A stretch of 64,000 nt of DNA from Tupaia tana (lineage: Eukaryota; Chordata; Mammalia; Scandentia; Tupaiidae), in assembly GCA_026018925.1 (NCBI GenBank), contig JAKSZU010000011.1, forward strand, positions 6,205,985-6,269,984, in the 5' to 3' direction. This document shows, piece by piece, positions 34,700 through 46,786 of this stretch (position 1 is the first letter of the stretch; each line of letters starts with the position of its first letter). A program made the translations under genes and the position numbers. The notes under the pieces are model-generated. The model had not been told where the DNA came from. It ran no database searches and was given only the letters and a program-made list of their open reading frames with translations.

Positions 34700-34885
34700 A
34701 GACCTGTAGGTTTAAGAATTAGAGAGAGAAAAATGGAGAAGTAAGACATTTGTGCGACACAGATATGGTGTGTTGCTTGTTGGTGATGTCGTGTATAGTA
34801 TTCTCAACTTGCCTGCTATGTGGCATATATCATGTTGGGTAAAATCTCTTTATAAACTAAATGAAATATAATGATTGAATGTATA

Positions 34886-34922
<37 letters not shown>

Positions 34923-34930
34923 TGATGTAA
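34700..34930 (+). mobile_element. L1 3' UTR end
   Basis: Shares TGGTGATGTCGTGTATAGTATTCTCAAC and TGATTGAATGTATAAATAATAATAAT with the minus-strand L1 at 31477. The terminal (TAA)n tail has grown to a microsatellite. Confidence 0.75.
34884..34922. repeat. (TAA)n microsatellite
   Basis: Perfect TAA units forming the tail of the L1 fragment. Confidence 0.97.
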
Positions 34931-35475
34931 AAAAAAAGAATTAAAGAGATATGGTGATCACACTGAGGCACTTAAATCTCTGAGAAATGTCAGGACCTAA
35001 TGTCTGAGATATGTATGGTGAGTCTACGTTTCAGATAGGTGTAGCCAAAAACCATCTCCTAGAGTGTTGAATAAAAAATCATTCTCATCAACCTTTCTGA
35101 TCTTTTTTGATTCTGTTAGGTATTCCCCAAATAATTCTATTACTCTGCTGAATTAAGACACAGCAACAACCCAAAAGCATTCTCTGGGATCATTTTCCTG
35201 AGATTTATAGTATTATTCTATATTCATCCTACCCAAGCTAGGGCAGATAAATGTTATTTTATCTATTGTAGCTCCAGGAGGACTAGAAAAGCTTTCATTA
35301 GCAGTAGATTGGTGATAGTCTTAAAAGTTTAAATTATAGATGTCTTTCAAATAGGTAGTTCAAGAAGGTGTTGGTCACAATTAATGGGATTCAAAATAGA
35401 TTTCTAGCAGGGGGAGCACTTGCTTGGGTAGGAGAATGGAGGGATCATTGGTTCCTCTTACCTAATTCAAAATTC
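34931..35475. other. Unassigned sequence
   Basis: Nothing recognised. Confidence 0.5.
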
Positions 35476-35491
35476 AGAAATTTAAGATTTT

Positions 35492-35758
35492 GAGGGAACC
35501 AGCAGTTAGCGTAATGGCTATGTCGCTGGACTCCCACGTAGTCGACCGCGGTTCGTGTCCCGGACCTGGTGACTTAAAACTCACGCCGGACGTGTGTGCG
35601 TGCGTGCCCAAGATCCCGAGAGGAGAATGGAGGAGAAGGGATTGCAGCGTGACCATCCCCCCTGGGGGGTGATTTCTCGTTTTCAGTCTCTCTGTCTCTC
35701 TCTGTCTGTCTGGCGAGCGCACGCGCCCTATAGCGAAAACCTCTCCAAAAAAAAAAAA
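35492..35758 (+). repeat. Family A SINE, young B-box variant
   Basis: B box region GGTTCGTGTCC, TTAAAACTCA. Perfect 16-bp direct repeat AGAAATTTAAGATTTT at 35476-35491 and 35759-35774. Confidence 0.98.
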
Positions 35759-35774
35759 AGAAATTTAAGATTTT

Positions 35775-36429
35775 AAGAATTCACTTTCATAGTTTGTTCA
35801 CCTCTAGCTATGTATGTGCACTAAGTTAAAATACTTTTTTTTTAGATGAAATGAACAAAATTACTGTTTCTGCCTCTAGACCCCACGTCAGGAGACTCAG
35901 ATTTCAGTCCCTGGCTTTGGTGGCTGTTAACTGATCATGAAGCACCTGAGTTGTTGGGAGTTTGTTGGTCCCACTGCACTTATTCTGCAGTTAAGAGACA
36001 TGGTTATTAAAAGGCCAAAAATCTTTAAGTAGGAGTCTGCTATGTATCTTGGACTCACTTTCAACCATTGTCTTCTTAACCATCATGCTATTTCAGATGA
36101 TGCACAGATAAGGGAGGAGCAGATCGGTCCTTGGTAAGGATGGCCATGAAATTCTCACTTAGACCTCATCTATTTCCCATATGGATGGAGCCTTCTGAGA
36201 CCTGTCTGGAGAAAGAAATGAAAGTGGCTTCTTAGTGGTTTCTCTGGGTTAGGGGAGAAAGAATACCTTGTGCTCATAAATTCAATCCTATCATTGTCTC
36301 CATAACGCTAAACAATGGTGCTTATCTGGCTTTTTGTCATTCTTAGGTTGACTCATTTTAGGAACTGCTCTAACTAGCCATTAAAAGCCATGGAGACACA
36401 GAAGGTAGGCCTTGGAGGTGAGGTGGGGG
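35775..36429. other. Unassigned sequence
   Basis: Nothing recognised. Confidence 0.5.
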
Positions 36430-36600
36430 TTCAGAGGCTGGGATTCAGGTACCCTGCATTCAAATCCCATCTCTTACACTTACTGACTGTGTGACTTGGA
36501 TATGCTGTTCAACATTTCCATAATAACAGGATCTAACTCACAGGTCTAAGTAGTACGTGATGGAATTCTGACTTAAGGGGTGTTAGATATTACCACTACT
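36430..36600 (+). repeat. MIR SINE
   Basis: GGGATTCAGGTACCC, TCAAATCCCATCTCTTACACTTACTGACTGTGTGACTTGG is the MIR head and core. Diverged after 36520. Confidence 0.85.
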
Positions 36601-36955
36601 GCTGTTTCTCATTAGGCCCTGTTTGTCTTTGTGGACAAATTATTCCTTTAGGTCATTTATTCTCTTCCTGGTTCTGACCAGCTCTGTGTCATCCTTATAG
36701 CTTGCTGACGAATTATAGGACACATGATTAGGAAATCATCATACTTCAAACACTGGAAATATCATAAAATCATTTTATGCAAGCTATAAAATGTGGCATC
36801 ACTGAAGCATCATTGATGAAGGATTGGGCACAGCAAATGGCTAAATTGCGTATAAGCTAATGTAAATTTATGTGTTCATTTATTAATTCTGCAAAATAAA
36901 AGCCCTCAGACAGACAGCAAAAATGATAGGTGTGGGTCTTCCTTTAAGTTTATAG

Positions 36956-37148
36956 TCCTGCCATGGTGGTGCAGCCAAAAGACAACACTCCATGAGGCTG
37001 AGGCCACATGGGCAGGCTCTTGTTTGAGTCCTGAGGTCTCCCCATACAAACCAGTGTGAAGGCTCTGTTGAGAGTGACTGTTTCTCTCTCTCTCTCTCTC
37101 TCTGTTTCTCTTACTCTCATAGAAGAAATAAATACTTGAACTTAAAAG
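36956..37148 (+). repeat. Family C SINE
   Basis: GTCCTGCCATGGTGGTGCAGCC head, TTTGAGTCCTGAGG, a long CT tract and the end CTCATAGAAGAAATAAATACTTG. Confidence 0.88.
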
Positions 37149-37502
37149 TATACATGCTTGTTGGAGATCATTCTGTGCATTGTTGGGAACATATTAGTGT
37201 AATTAAGGGGTCATATGGCCATGAATTTTTATTAGGGAATCAACAATACTTGAATTTTGCCCCACAGATGATCTATTCACATGCGATAAAGTTTCCAAGT
37301 AACATCTATTGCTATAGTAAAAGGTCACCTGTAGAGAATGTCTTGGACAAGAATTATTCTGACTTAATGATGTTCCTGGAGTTTAGTTTCCTTATATCCA
37401 AAGATGCACTTTCCATTGTTGTCCTCTGATGTAGTGTTAACAGCTTCTACTTGTATTTTGTTGATTCTTTGTTCCATTAGGTGGATCAATAAATAGAATA
37501 TA

Positions 37503-37707
37503 GGAGCCAGTTGGTGGCATAACAATAACACAATTGACCCCACATGGGAAAGGTTCTAGGTTCACATCCTGGGACCTCCCTGAGCATGCAGACACACGTG
37601 CATATCTGTGCTCTCCAGCTAGAGCTGTGTGAAGGCCCTGTTGGGGTTGCCTGTCTTTCTATCTGTCTCTCTCTTTCTTATGAAAAGAAATGTAAAAAGT
37701 AAAGAAA
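37503..37707 (+). repeat. Family C SINE
   Basis: GGAGCCAGTTGGTGGCATAACAATAACACAATTGACCCCACATGGG and GGTTCACATCC B box. End CTTATGAAAAGAAATG. Confidence 0.88.
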
Positions 37708-39039
37708 TAGGACATAAAATGTATATTTAAATAGTGATAATTTAGTGCTTTATAACATTACCCACTTAAACATATAAATGATAGAATTTCCCAGCTCATG
37801 TGATATCACTGAGGCTGCCATGGCATTACTATCATCTCCCTACACAGCCTCCATCATCATGGAGAATGGCTCATCATCATGGTGTCAGCTGGAAGACTCA
37901 TCCCATGCCCGGCATTGCAGCAGATTCATAGTCATACCCTACAGTCCAGAGGAACGCTCTGTACAGTATGCGCCATATATGTGTAAAGAGCTCATTGGAC
38001 TCAGTGAGGCAACCCTGCACCTGTTGCTCCCAGGGCTCTCGTCCCTAGTAGAGGACAGGGCTGGGCGGTTGGGGACGGGGCAGAGGAAGCCTCAGTGTCT
38101 GTCTGTGGGAAGGCAAAGCCCTGGGGAGGCTGCCGTGGGCACAGACTGAGGTGCTGCCCTTCATTGTTGGCCAGGCTGAGATGTCCACTGTCACCTCCCC
38201 CAGCCGGTAGGTCACCTACCAGTGTGTCCTGGACAGAGTAGAAGCACAATCACCCAGCAGGTCCCAAAACAGGTTTTTTTTTTTTTTTTTTCCTGGGCTC
38301 CAATTCCGAAATGGGGCTTGGTGTGTTCTGGTCTGGCTGACATGGTGAGGCCTGCAGAAAAACTCAGCACAGTCCAGTCCACTGTCCCGATGGCCACAGG
38401 ACTTATTTGATCAAGATACTCACTTGGAATTATTCCAAAAGACTGGAGTCTGTTTGCTGTTAATATTTTTGTGAGGGTTGCAGGAGCCCCTAAGCTCTTT
38501 CACATTTAGAGATACAACTAAGAACTAAAAGCCACAGCAAACAAATAAGAGTGTTCCTGACCACCTGGACAAGCTACACGTGGGCATCCTACTGGGACCT
38601 ATTGATAGTTTATCATGGTTATTGATAAGGCAATGTTAACTGTGCTGTCATTTAGAAAGCACAAAGACACCTAACTATGACTGGTAGCTAGTGCTTAATT
38701 CAGCAGAAAAATAAAGCAAAATTTTCATTTAAAAGCAAAAGAGCTTATTTATATTTTGCACATCAGCAGCTCCGTATTATTGTCGAGAAAAACTGCCATT
38801 AACACACAAGCTAATACTTGCTCATTCACACTGCATTCCACACAGAATTCCTTTCTGAAGCTACAGTTCTGGGTCATGGAAATCTCATGTGAATGTTTCA
38901 GCTTTTCCCCCTACAGTCATCTCACTGCAACCAGAGCAGCTAGCCAGCCATAGCAGTGTGTCTTTGACCTATCTAGATGTGAGTCAGCAGCCAGTTCATT
39001 TGCCCCTCAAATTGCAGGAAACACGTCAGATTGCCTAGT
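37708..39039. other. Unassigned sequence
   Basis: Contains a poly(T) run (38275-38292) and a 123-codon open frame (37778-38149, +) whose product resembles no family I know. The frame has no recognisable promoter or splice context, so I treat it as chance. Confidence 0.45.
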
Positions 39040-39261
39040 TTTTTTTTTTTTTTTTCCTTTAAGTTTATTTATTTCTTCCATGAGTGTGTGTGTGGGGGGG
39101 GTGGGGATACCTCCCAACAAGGCTTCCATGCCATGACCCCAGTTTAAGCCAGGCCAGACCATAGGCATGTGTGCAAGCATGCACAGGGAGGCTCCAGGAG
39201 GCAAACCCAGAACCTTCCCTTGTGGATCTAGCTGCATTTCCACTGTGCCACCACCTGACCC
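39040..39261 (-). repeat. Family C SINE
   Basis: T run 39040-39055, TTTAAGTTTATTTATTTCTTCCATGAG, then body and head end GTGCCACCACCTGACCC. Confidence 0.9.
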
Positions 39262-40244
39262 CTCAATGTTTCTTATGACGGAGAATGCAAATTATGTTGG
39301 CCTCAGTCACCCATGGGAACAATCAGAGACCCTTGAAGGAAAGGGTAGCATTTAAAACTGAAAATCAAGAAGAGACTGAGCATGGACTCTACTCAGAAAT
39401 GTGAACCATTAGGGTTTTGCGAGTGTAATCCCAGAATCCCTATTGGAAAACAGTGTATAGGTTTGGTTGTCTGGAAGTTTGCTTGATTTGAATAAATACT
39501 ATAGGTCCTGGGTTTTAATTATTTCTTTTCCCCCACCCCTATCCTGTTGACCATTTCATATCCTGTACATATTTCTATCATTTAATATCAATGGAAACCA
39601 AGTAAGACCCATATCATTCTTATTTTCCCAAAACCATAGAGGGATGGAGTGGGAAGGGTCATGGTATGGAAAGAGACGACAGAGAACAGAAATAAAATCT
39701 CATTTTAGTTGGTGGAGAAAATTTCTTAGAAAACAAGGTTCACAAAGTTGGTCCCTATGGTCAAGGCAACAAATTAGCCTCCAATGATGATTTTTCTCTA
39801 TTTCAAGGAACCAAGAACTTTTTTTTAATTAAGGACAAGGGAAAGAGAAAAGTACCCTGTAAAGTGTGCACACAACAATGTTAATCTTATAACTACTTGT
39901 CACATACAAACTAAAGAAATTAGCCTAATTCTTGAAACCAAGCTTCAGATTTTAATCACCGTGTTCTGGCCTGAATCAATAACCTTACATTGATCTCTAC
40001 TGGACTTCTTCAGAGAGTCACTGCCAAATTGGCTCTACAAAAGAAAAATTTCCTGTGGTAAAATTTTCTTTTCTATTGGCCTTTTTCTTTCCTTACATGA
40101 TCTCTTGCATAGTCTGCCCTTGAGGTGGGAGGACTTTCCAGGATTCTGTAGTAGAGGAGATAAAACAGGGTTTGTAAGACAGTTGTTGAAGTGGGAGATA
40201 TTTTTGATGAGCACTCTCTAGTAATGGAAAGTGGGAAGTCTAGA
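39262..40244. other. Unassigned sequence
   Basis: AT-rich, no gene or family recognised. Confidence 0.5.
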
Positions 40245-40660
40245 ACTCCTCATGAAAACAAGAGACACACATTAGCACAGCAAAACAAATAATCAACAAA
40301 ATGAAAAGGCAACCTATGGATTGTGAGAAAAAATGTCACAAATCATGTATCAATTTAATATTGAAAATTTATACAAAACTTATACAACACAATAGACAAA
40401 AAAAACGAATAATCCAATTTAAAAATGGGTCTACTATTTTAGTAATAAATTTAATATACATTTTTCCAAAGAAGATATAAAAACGGCCAACAGCTACATA
40501 AAAAGATGCTCAACATTGTTAGTCACCAGGGCAATGCAACTCAATAAAATACTATAAGATATCACCTCGCAGCTATTGGGTGGCTATTATCAGAAAAGAC
40601 AACGAGTAACAAATTTTGGCTAGACTGTGAAATAAAAGGGCTGTATATTGGTGCAGTCCA
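40245..40660 (+). mobile_element. Old L1 3' fragment
   Basis: AATCAACAAAATGAAAAGGCAACC, AACACAATAGACAAAAAAAAC, AAAGAAGATATAAAAACGGCC, AAAAGATGCTCAACATTGTTAGTC follow the L1 ORF2 C-terminal/3' order. Confidence 0.82.
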
Positions 40661-40679
40661 AATTAATAGTTTCTTTCAG

Positions 40680-40975
40680 TAGTTTACAGATGGTGCTGCA
40701 TTGTCTTGTTTCTTGCATTGGATCTGACAAGAATTCAACTGTCCAGCCTTATCTTTATCCCTCCCTCAATAACATGCCCCCTCCCACCCCCACCAGCCCC
40801 AGCCCAGCATTTTAAGATTGTCTCTTTATCATTGGTTCTGATCAATTTGATTTTGATATGCCTTCCAATTTTACTCATAGTTCTTGTCCTTCACTTCGTT
40901 GTGAGTCTTGAGTTTGTAGCTATACAGTTTTCATCAAAGTTGAAAATTCTACACTCTACTTGTTTCATTAACAAA
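40680..40975 (-). mobile_element. L1/HAL1 ORF1-region fragment
   Basis: The + strand text TCAATTTGATTTTGATATGCC and GTTTTCATCAAAGTTGAAAATT resembles the complement of an L1/HAL1 ORF1-region sequence I know. Low identity. Confidence 0.5.
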
Positions 40976-41223
40976 ATGACAACATCTTCTTTTAATGTCT
41001 GTCATCTCCTAAAAACCCCAAATCAGAGAGTTTCTTACAAAGTGGATTATACAACATTTGTCACTTTCTCTGTAAATATAACTGTCTTATAAAGTAAGGT
41101 GTACATGTATCTATTTATTTTTAGTAGATTAGTCAACATAATAGCTCTTTTTTCAAGTTTAAAATAAGATTAGTTTACCCCCTTTATGGTGAGGAAGATG
41201 ATTAGATGTCTTAAAGAGATTTT

Positions 41224-41471
41224 TTTGTTTTTGTTTATATTATAGGACCAGAGAGACAGACAGATATATAGGGGTGGGGGGAGGAAGTAAGCAATCACTC
41301 CCCAGGGTGAATGGCTATGCTGCAATCTCTTCTCCTTCCATTCTCCTCTTGAGAATCTGGGCATGCATGCCTATGTGCCTGGCATGTTTTTCAAATCTCC
41401 AGTCTGTGACTCAAACAGCAAAATTGGAAGGTGGAATCCAGCACTTTAATCATCATGCCACCTGCTGGACC
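41224..41471 (-). repeat. Family A-old SINE
   Basis: Flanks AAAGAGATTTTTT and AAAGAGATTATT. Head end CACCTGCTGGACC. Confidence 0.88.
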
Positions 41472-41554
41472 AAAGAGATTATTAACACAGATAAAAATGT
41501 TCCTGCTCATTTTTTACTGATTGCAGCATAAATCAGTGCAGTACCATACAGAGG

Positions 41555-44365
41555 TTGATTTTTGTTTAAATTTACATTTAACCCCATATATCTTCACAGT
41601 GTACAACATTTCTTTTTCCTGCATGAATACCATGCATATCAGTCAAGACAAAGATATTCCTATATACATTATCATCAGAAAATAGCTTCTCATTTTTTTG
41701 TCAATTAAACATACTTTCACTTTTTTCTTCCCCTTTACCTCTCTCCTTCCCATACTATACTTTTTCTTTTCACATCTTATTGATTCACAAAAGATTTTAA
41801 TTAAACTAAAAATAGGAGCAAAGCTAAATCTAGTGACAAGTGCACTGTAATATTCTTCTGAAACATTTTTTCCTTTTCCATTCCCTCTTTTACTAAAGAG
41901 AGATATAAACTAAATTAGTTGCAAAAAAAGGGAAATTCTAGTCTCAAATTGGTCTGTTATTTGCACAAAGCCCCATAAGAATTCAAGTTATGATGCAAAG
42001 GAACAGATACTATTTTGTTATTAAAGTTATGTAAATAAATAACCATTCTGCCACAAAATAAGAATGTTCACAAATATTTTCTAATTGCAGAGGGCTCAGG
42101 AAAGGAGTAAAGTTTATGTTTCAATTAAAAAATAATTTAACAAATTTTTGAACCTATCAACAACTCAAATGAAAACAAAAATCCTTAAATTTGTAAGACA
42201 AAGCATAGAAGAAAATCAGCAAAGTTTTAGTCAAAAGTCATAGAATTCGATTTCACCAGTTCAGTCCCATGTAATCTCTCTTTTATTGAATTTGCAGTGT
42301 TACTGTGGTCTGATCTTTCCATTTAAATCCTGGAAGTTAATATTCAACTTTATTATTGATATTTCCAGACTTGTCCCTAACATTAGGCTGGCCATTTTCT
42401 TGGTTGTTCTCTATACTCTTATTTCTGTGTGTCTGACTTTAGTTTTCCTGGAATAGCTAGCACTCCCTTCAGCACTTCTTGGAGAGCTGGTCTGGTGTTG
42501 GTAAATTTGTTCAGGATTTGTTTATCTGAAAATGTTTTGGGCTTTTCTTCCCATATGAAGGATAATCTTGCCAGATATAGTATTCTTGGTTGAAATTGTT
42601 TTTCACTTAACACTTTGAATATATTTTCCCATTCTTTCCTTTTTTGCATTGTTTCCAATGAGAGGTCAGATGTTAGCCTTAGGGATATCCTTTGAAAGTA
42701 ACTTGACATTTCTCTCTTGCCAATTTTAGTATCTTGTCTCTGTCTGTGGTTTTGGTCAATCTGGTTATGATGTATCTGGGATAAGATCTTTTTGGGTTGA
42801 TTCTATATGGGGTTCTTTGTATTTCTTGGGTCTGGATATTTGAATGCCTCTCTAGGTTTGGAAAGTTTTCTTCCAGGATTTCATGGAATAGATGATCAAT
42901 GCCCTTATTAATTTCTTAACCTTCTGGGATACCAATGATCTGGATGTTTGGCATCTAATGGCATCTAGTATTATTTGTATATTATTCTTATTTTTGAGGG
43001 GTTATTTTCTCAGTCTTTTTGGTGAAATTTTCTAGGTCAGAGGTTCAATCTTCTACATCTGAGATTCGATCTTTTGCATGATCTAATCTGCTTTTAATAC
43101 TTTCAAGGGAGGTTTTGATTTCCTGTATCACAGCCTTCATCTTTAACAGTTGTGTATGATTCTTTCTTATGGTGTGTATTTCCTCTCTCAAATAGTGCAG
43201 AATTTTTTCACCTCCTAGAACTTGTCTTCTCTTTTTTCCTGCATCTTCTGGGGTTTGTTGTCTCTCTTGGCTTACATCTCTGTTAGCTTTTTCACTATGA
43301 ATATTTTGAATTTTCTTTTTTTTTTTTGAGAAGTTTTTGCTGTAGGGAGTGTGAGCTTGCCAGAAAGACAGAGAGAGACAGAGAGACAGAAAGCAAGAAA
43401 TCACTCCCCAGGGGAGATGACCACGCTATAATTCCTTCTCCTCCATTATCCTCTCAGGATCTTGGGCACACACGCCCAGCATGAGTTTAAGCTGCCAGGT
43501 CTGGGACTTGAACTGTGGTTGACTACATGGGAGTTTAGCAACATAGCCATTATGCCAACTGCTGGTCCCAAGTATTTTAAATTCTTTATCTGACATTTTC
43601 ACGAGTTCCATTGTACTATCTGTGGATGATGAAAGGCTGTTCTTTACCCTTGGGGGAGAGATATTTTCTTGGTTTCTCATATTTCTTGTGCCTCTGCAGT
43701 GGTTTCTGGTCATCTGATGGATTATATATTTCTTCCTACTTTTTTGGAGTTGATTCTGAGTGTTAGAGGTGTGTGGGAGGAGACAACCAGCAATATCTCT
43801 ATAGTTCTGTTTTCCTGAATCTAACCAAGCAAACTGCCCTTTTGTCAATGGAACTGTGTATTACAAAGGCCTCCTAGTTTCTAAAGAATAGGTGCTCCTG
43901 GGCTGAGCTGCAGGCTTTCAATGGAGAATTGAGAGGTGTATGGGAGAAGATGAGCCACATTCTCTCTGCAGCTCCATGTTTCTCACTGATGCTCACTTTG
44001 CAGTCTCTCTTCTCTGATTTTTAGTCATTTAATGGTATATTCACATTTGGCTAGTTAGCTGGAGGTTTCTGAAACTGTAAGCTCTTACGCTTCACTTTAC
44101 TACTACTATGGTACTTCTATGCCAACTTCTCTGTCTTGCAACATGGTATACACAGAAAGAGATTTAAGTTCAGATTTATGAAGATGAGTTTCTCCCCTTC
44201 TGTAGCAGTTCAGTGAAAGTTAAGATTTTCTATGATCCCTCTTTGGGTGTTGGGGTGGAAGGAAAGTTTTCAAGCAGAAGTTCTTCAGTTAAAGGAGCAG
44301 GGTCAGGCCTGCCTCAGATGAAAATGGCTTCTCACTTGGGTGTTGGGCTGGAAGGACCAGAGGTC
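41555..44365 (-). mobile_element. HAL1 (half-L1) element, minus strand
   Basis: HAL1 elements are L1 derivatives that keep only ORF1, an RNA-binding chaperone. On the minus strand: a 5' region (about 44365-43830), then ORF1 with an N-terminal part (IHQMTRNHC, STDSTMELVKMSDKEFKI), a coiled-coil-like segment (IQEIKTSLESIKSRLDHAKD) and the conserved C-terminal domain at about 42419-42709 (EWENIFKVL, FQPRILYLARLSFI, TRPALQEVLKGVL). A 3' region of about 850 bp follows. There is no ORF2. Frameshifts and an inserted SINE (43316-43569) make it inactive. Ends are approximate. Confidence 0.88.
43316..43569 (-). repeat. Family A SINE in HAL1
   Basis: Inserted in the same orientation as the HAL1. Degraded flanks AATATTTTGAATTTTCT and AGTATTTTAAATTCTT. 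Head end CTGCTGGTCCC. Confidence 0.94.
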
Positions 44366-44369
44366 AATT

Positions 44370-44865
44370 TAACAATATTAATTAATGTTAAAAATATTGC
44401 ACCCTTGATGCAGCAATTCCAAGTAGGTAGAATTACTTGATATATGGTACTTTTAATAGCACATGTGAGAAATGATTTGAAATTAAATATGGAAACAGTA
44501 TTTACAATGGTAAAGAAGTCAAAGTAATATACATATTTATCAATAGAGAAGTGGTTAAAAAATTATGGTACATCTATAAGGTAGTAGTTAGCTCTAAAAA
44601 GGAATGAGAAGGTTCTTTGGGTACTAATAGGGAAAGAGAGCTGAGATCCACTATTTCATGAAACTCAGTGGTGAAACATTGTGCATCATGGTGAACAAGA
44701 TGGAAACCAGTTCAGTCGTCTGTCATTAGTACATCAATCAATATACCTTACTATTTCTGGAAAATACTTTATGAGGAGAACTGGAGTGGAGAGAGATGCT
44801 TGCTCTTCACTTCAGCCCTTTCTTAATACAACCTTTGTTTTACGATACCTGATTTGCCTACTCGA
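44370..44865 (+). mobile_element. Old L1 3'-end relic
   Basis: GGTACATCTATAAGGTAGTAGTTAGC and CAATAGAGAAGTGGTTAAA correspond to L1 3' text (variants of TACATCCATACAATGGAATA and GAATGGATAAA). Strongly decayed. Confidence 0.5.
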
Positions 44866-45070
44866 ATAAACAAATAAGTCCATAACAAACCAATAAGCTA
44901 TATGGCATGGATAAGTCACAAAGTAGGCAATAGAACATCATTTCCATTTTTTCGAAGTCTGCTCTCAGGTGAAAAATGAATACCAGTTTTTCATGGGCTC
45001 TTAAGGTAAAGACAGTAAAGTTAATTCCTTTGTCTCAGCTGAGAAAACATTAGGTTTGAAATTAGAAACC

Positions 45071-45562
45071 CAAGGTCAGCTCTGTGGCATGGTGGTAAAA
45101 TCTGACTTCTGAAGAGAAGCCAAACCTGGGGCCAGCAGGTGGTGCAGTGATGTTGCTGGACTCCCACATGACCAGCCATGGTTAGAGTCCCAGACCTAGT
45201 GGCTTGAAACTCATACTGGGCATGTGTGTGTGCATACCCAAGGTCCCAGGAGGAGAATAGAACTGTGGCATGGCCATTCCCCCTGGGGCGATAATTTCTT
45301 ACTTGCCCTCTCACTGTCTCTGTCTCTCTCTCTCTCTCCTGTGAGCATACATGCTCCAAGGTAAAACTTCTACAAAAAAAGAAAAATATGTCAGATGTAC
45401 ATGCATGTTCAAATCCCTACTGATGGATAAATGGAAAAGAAGGGATTGTGGCATGACCATGCCTTATTAGAAGTGCTTTTCCCTCTCCCTCTCTCTCTCT
45501 CGGAGTCTCTCTCTCTCTAGAAATCATACATGCCTTCCGGCAATTAAAAAAAGAAAAAAAAG
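45071..45562 (+). repeat. Family A-old SINE split by another SINE
   Basis: A head fragment (AAGGTCAGCTCTGTGGCATGG, 45071-45127) and a body/tail fragment (CATGTTCAAATCCC to CCTTCCGGCAATTAAAAAAAG, 45387-45562) flank the insertion at 45128. Confidence 0.75.
45128..45386 (+). repeat. Family A SINE, nested
   Basis: Head GGGGCCAGCAGGTGGTGCAG with a short deletion after the A box. B box GGTTAGAGTCC. End CCAAGGTAAAACTTCTACAAAAAAAG. Confidence 0.92.
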
Positions 45563-45599
45563 AGCATTTGGTCTTTTCCTTTATATTCCCATCATAACA

Positions 45600-45780
45600 A
45601 TCCTTCAATTCTACTAGAGGTGATATTGATATGTATGGCTGATCAAAGGCCAAATCATTTGGAAGAAAATGAGGGGGGACAAATAATAATGTGATTGAAT
45701 GTATGGAAGAAAATGAAATGAAAAAAATAAATGAATAAAAAAAATTTTTAAAAAGACAATGAAAGAAAGAAAAAAGAAAA
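45600..45780 (+). mobile_element. Possible L1/HAL1 3' tail
   Basis: GTGATTGAATGTATGG followed by A-rich AAATAAATGAATAAAAAAAATTT resembles the shared L1/HAL1 3' terminus. Short and uncertain. Confidence 0.45.
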
Positions 45781-45948
45781 TGAGGAGGGAAATGCAAGAA
45801 TGGTTAAAGCTTGAAATAACTCCAGTGTATTCAGACTCATTTGATGTCATATATTTCAAATATATTTTACCAATTTATTATTTAATCTGCATTTATAATA
45901 ATGAAATGCTGTTGTATCTTTTTCGATAAAAGTTTTCCCTTTTTCAGT

Positions 45949-46204
45949 TTTTTTTTTAATTACCAGAGGGTTGAGTCCTTGCCAGAGAGAGAGAAGCAGA
46001 GAGAGACAGAGAGGGAGAATTCATGCCCTAGCAGGGGTGTGGTAATGCTATAATCATTTGTCTTCCATTTATCCATCCTATTGGGATTTGGGCATGCAAA
46101 CACATGCACCCTGTGTATTTTTCAAGCAGCTAGGGCTGGAATTCAAAACACAGTCAGCCATGTGGGATCCAGATCCCTTAACAACTAGACTATAGGGCTA
46201 ATCC
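45949..46204 (-). repeat. Family A-old SINE
   Basis: Tail complement TTTTTTTTAATTACCAGAGGG and head end ATAGGGCTAATCC. GGGATTTGGGCATGC body motif present. Confidence 0.88.
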
Positions 46205-46280
46205 TGTAGTGTTGTTGTTGTTTAAGAGGGTAAAGTATTTGATATTTTTGGAGTTAGGTCTATGTTTTAATAGGATATAG

Positions 46281-46512
46281 GATTTCCCACACAGCTGACT
46301 GCAGTACAAGTCTTGAACCAGATAGCTTGAAAATCATGCTGGGCACATGAGTGTGCATGCCTGAGGTCGGTCACAGGAAGAGAATGGAGGAGAAGGGTTT
46401 GTGGTGTGGCCATCTGCCCTGGGAGATGATTTCTTACTTTCCCTCTCACTGTCTCTCTTTCTCTCTGGTGACTACATGTGCCTTAAGGAAAAATCCTCTA
46501 AAAAACAGAGAG
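46281..46512 (+). repeat. Family A-old SINE, 5'-truncated
   Basis: Begins at GATTTCCCACACAGCTGACTGCAG and ends AATCCTCTAAAAAACAGAG. Confidence 0.82.
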
Positions 46513-46519
46513 AGAGAAG

Positions 46520-46777
46520 TCAGATTCCACATGGCAACCATGGTTCAAAGTTCGAATCCTCAACCTGGTTAGCCTGAAACACGCCAGGCACAAGTTTGAG
46601 TACCTACGATCTGAAAGGCTGGAGGACTGGAGGAAGCAGATCACGATGTGTCCGTACCCGGTGGAGGCAGCTCATCTCTCTGTTTCTATCTGTGTCTCTC
46701 TTCCTTTTTCACATGCGCACACATAGACTCTACCATGAATAAAAAAGAAAAAGAATGAAAAGAAATACTTAAAAAAA
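46520..46777 (+). repeat. Diverged tRNA-derived SINE
   Basis: B box GTTCGAATCC (46551-46560), CT tract and tail ATGAATAAAAAAGAAAAAG. The tail is like family C, the head like family A. Flanks AGAAGTCAG and AGAAATCAG. Confidence 0.7.
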
Positions 46778-46786
46778 GAAATCAGG

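Noticed and set aside
37778..38149. 123-codon plus-strand frame in unassigned DNA
   Set aside because: No homology recognised, no splice or promoter context. Length is compatible with chance.
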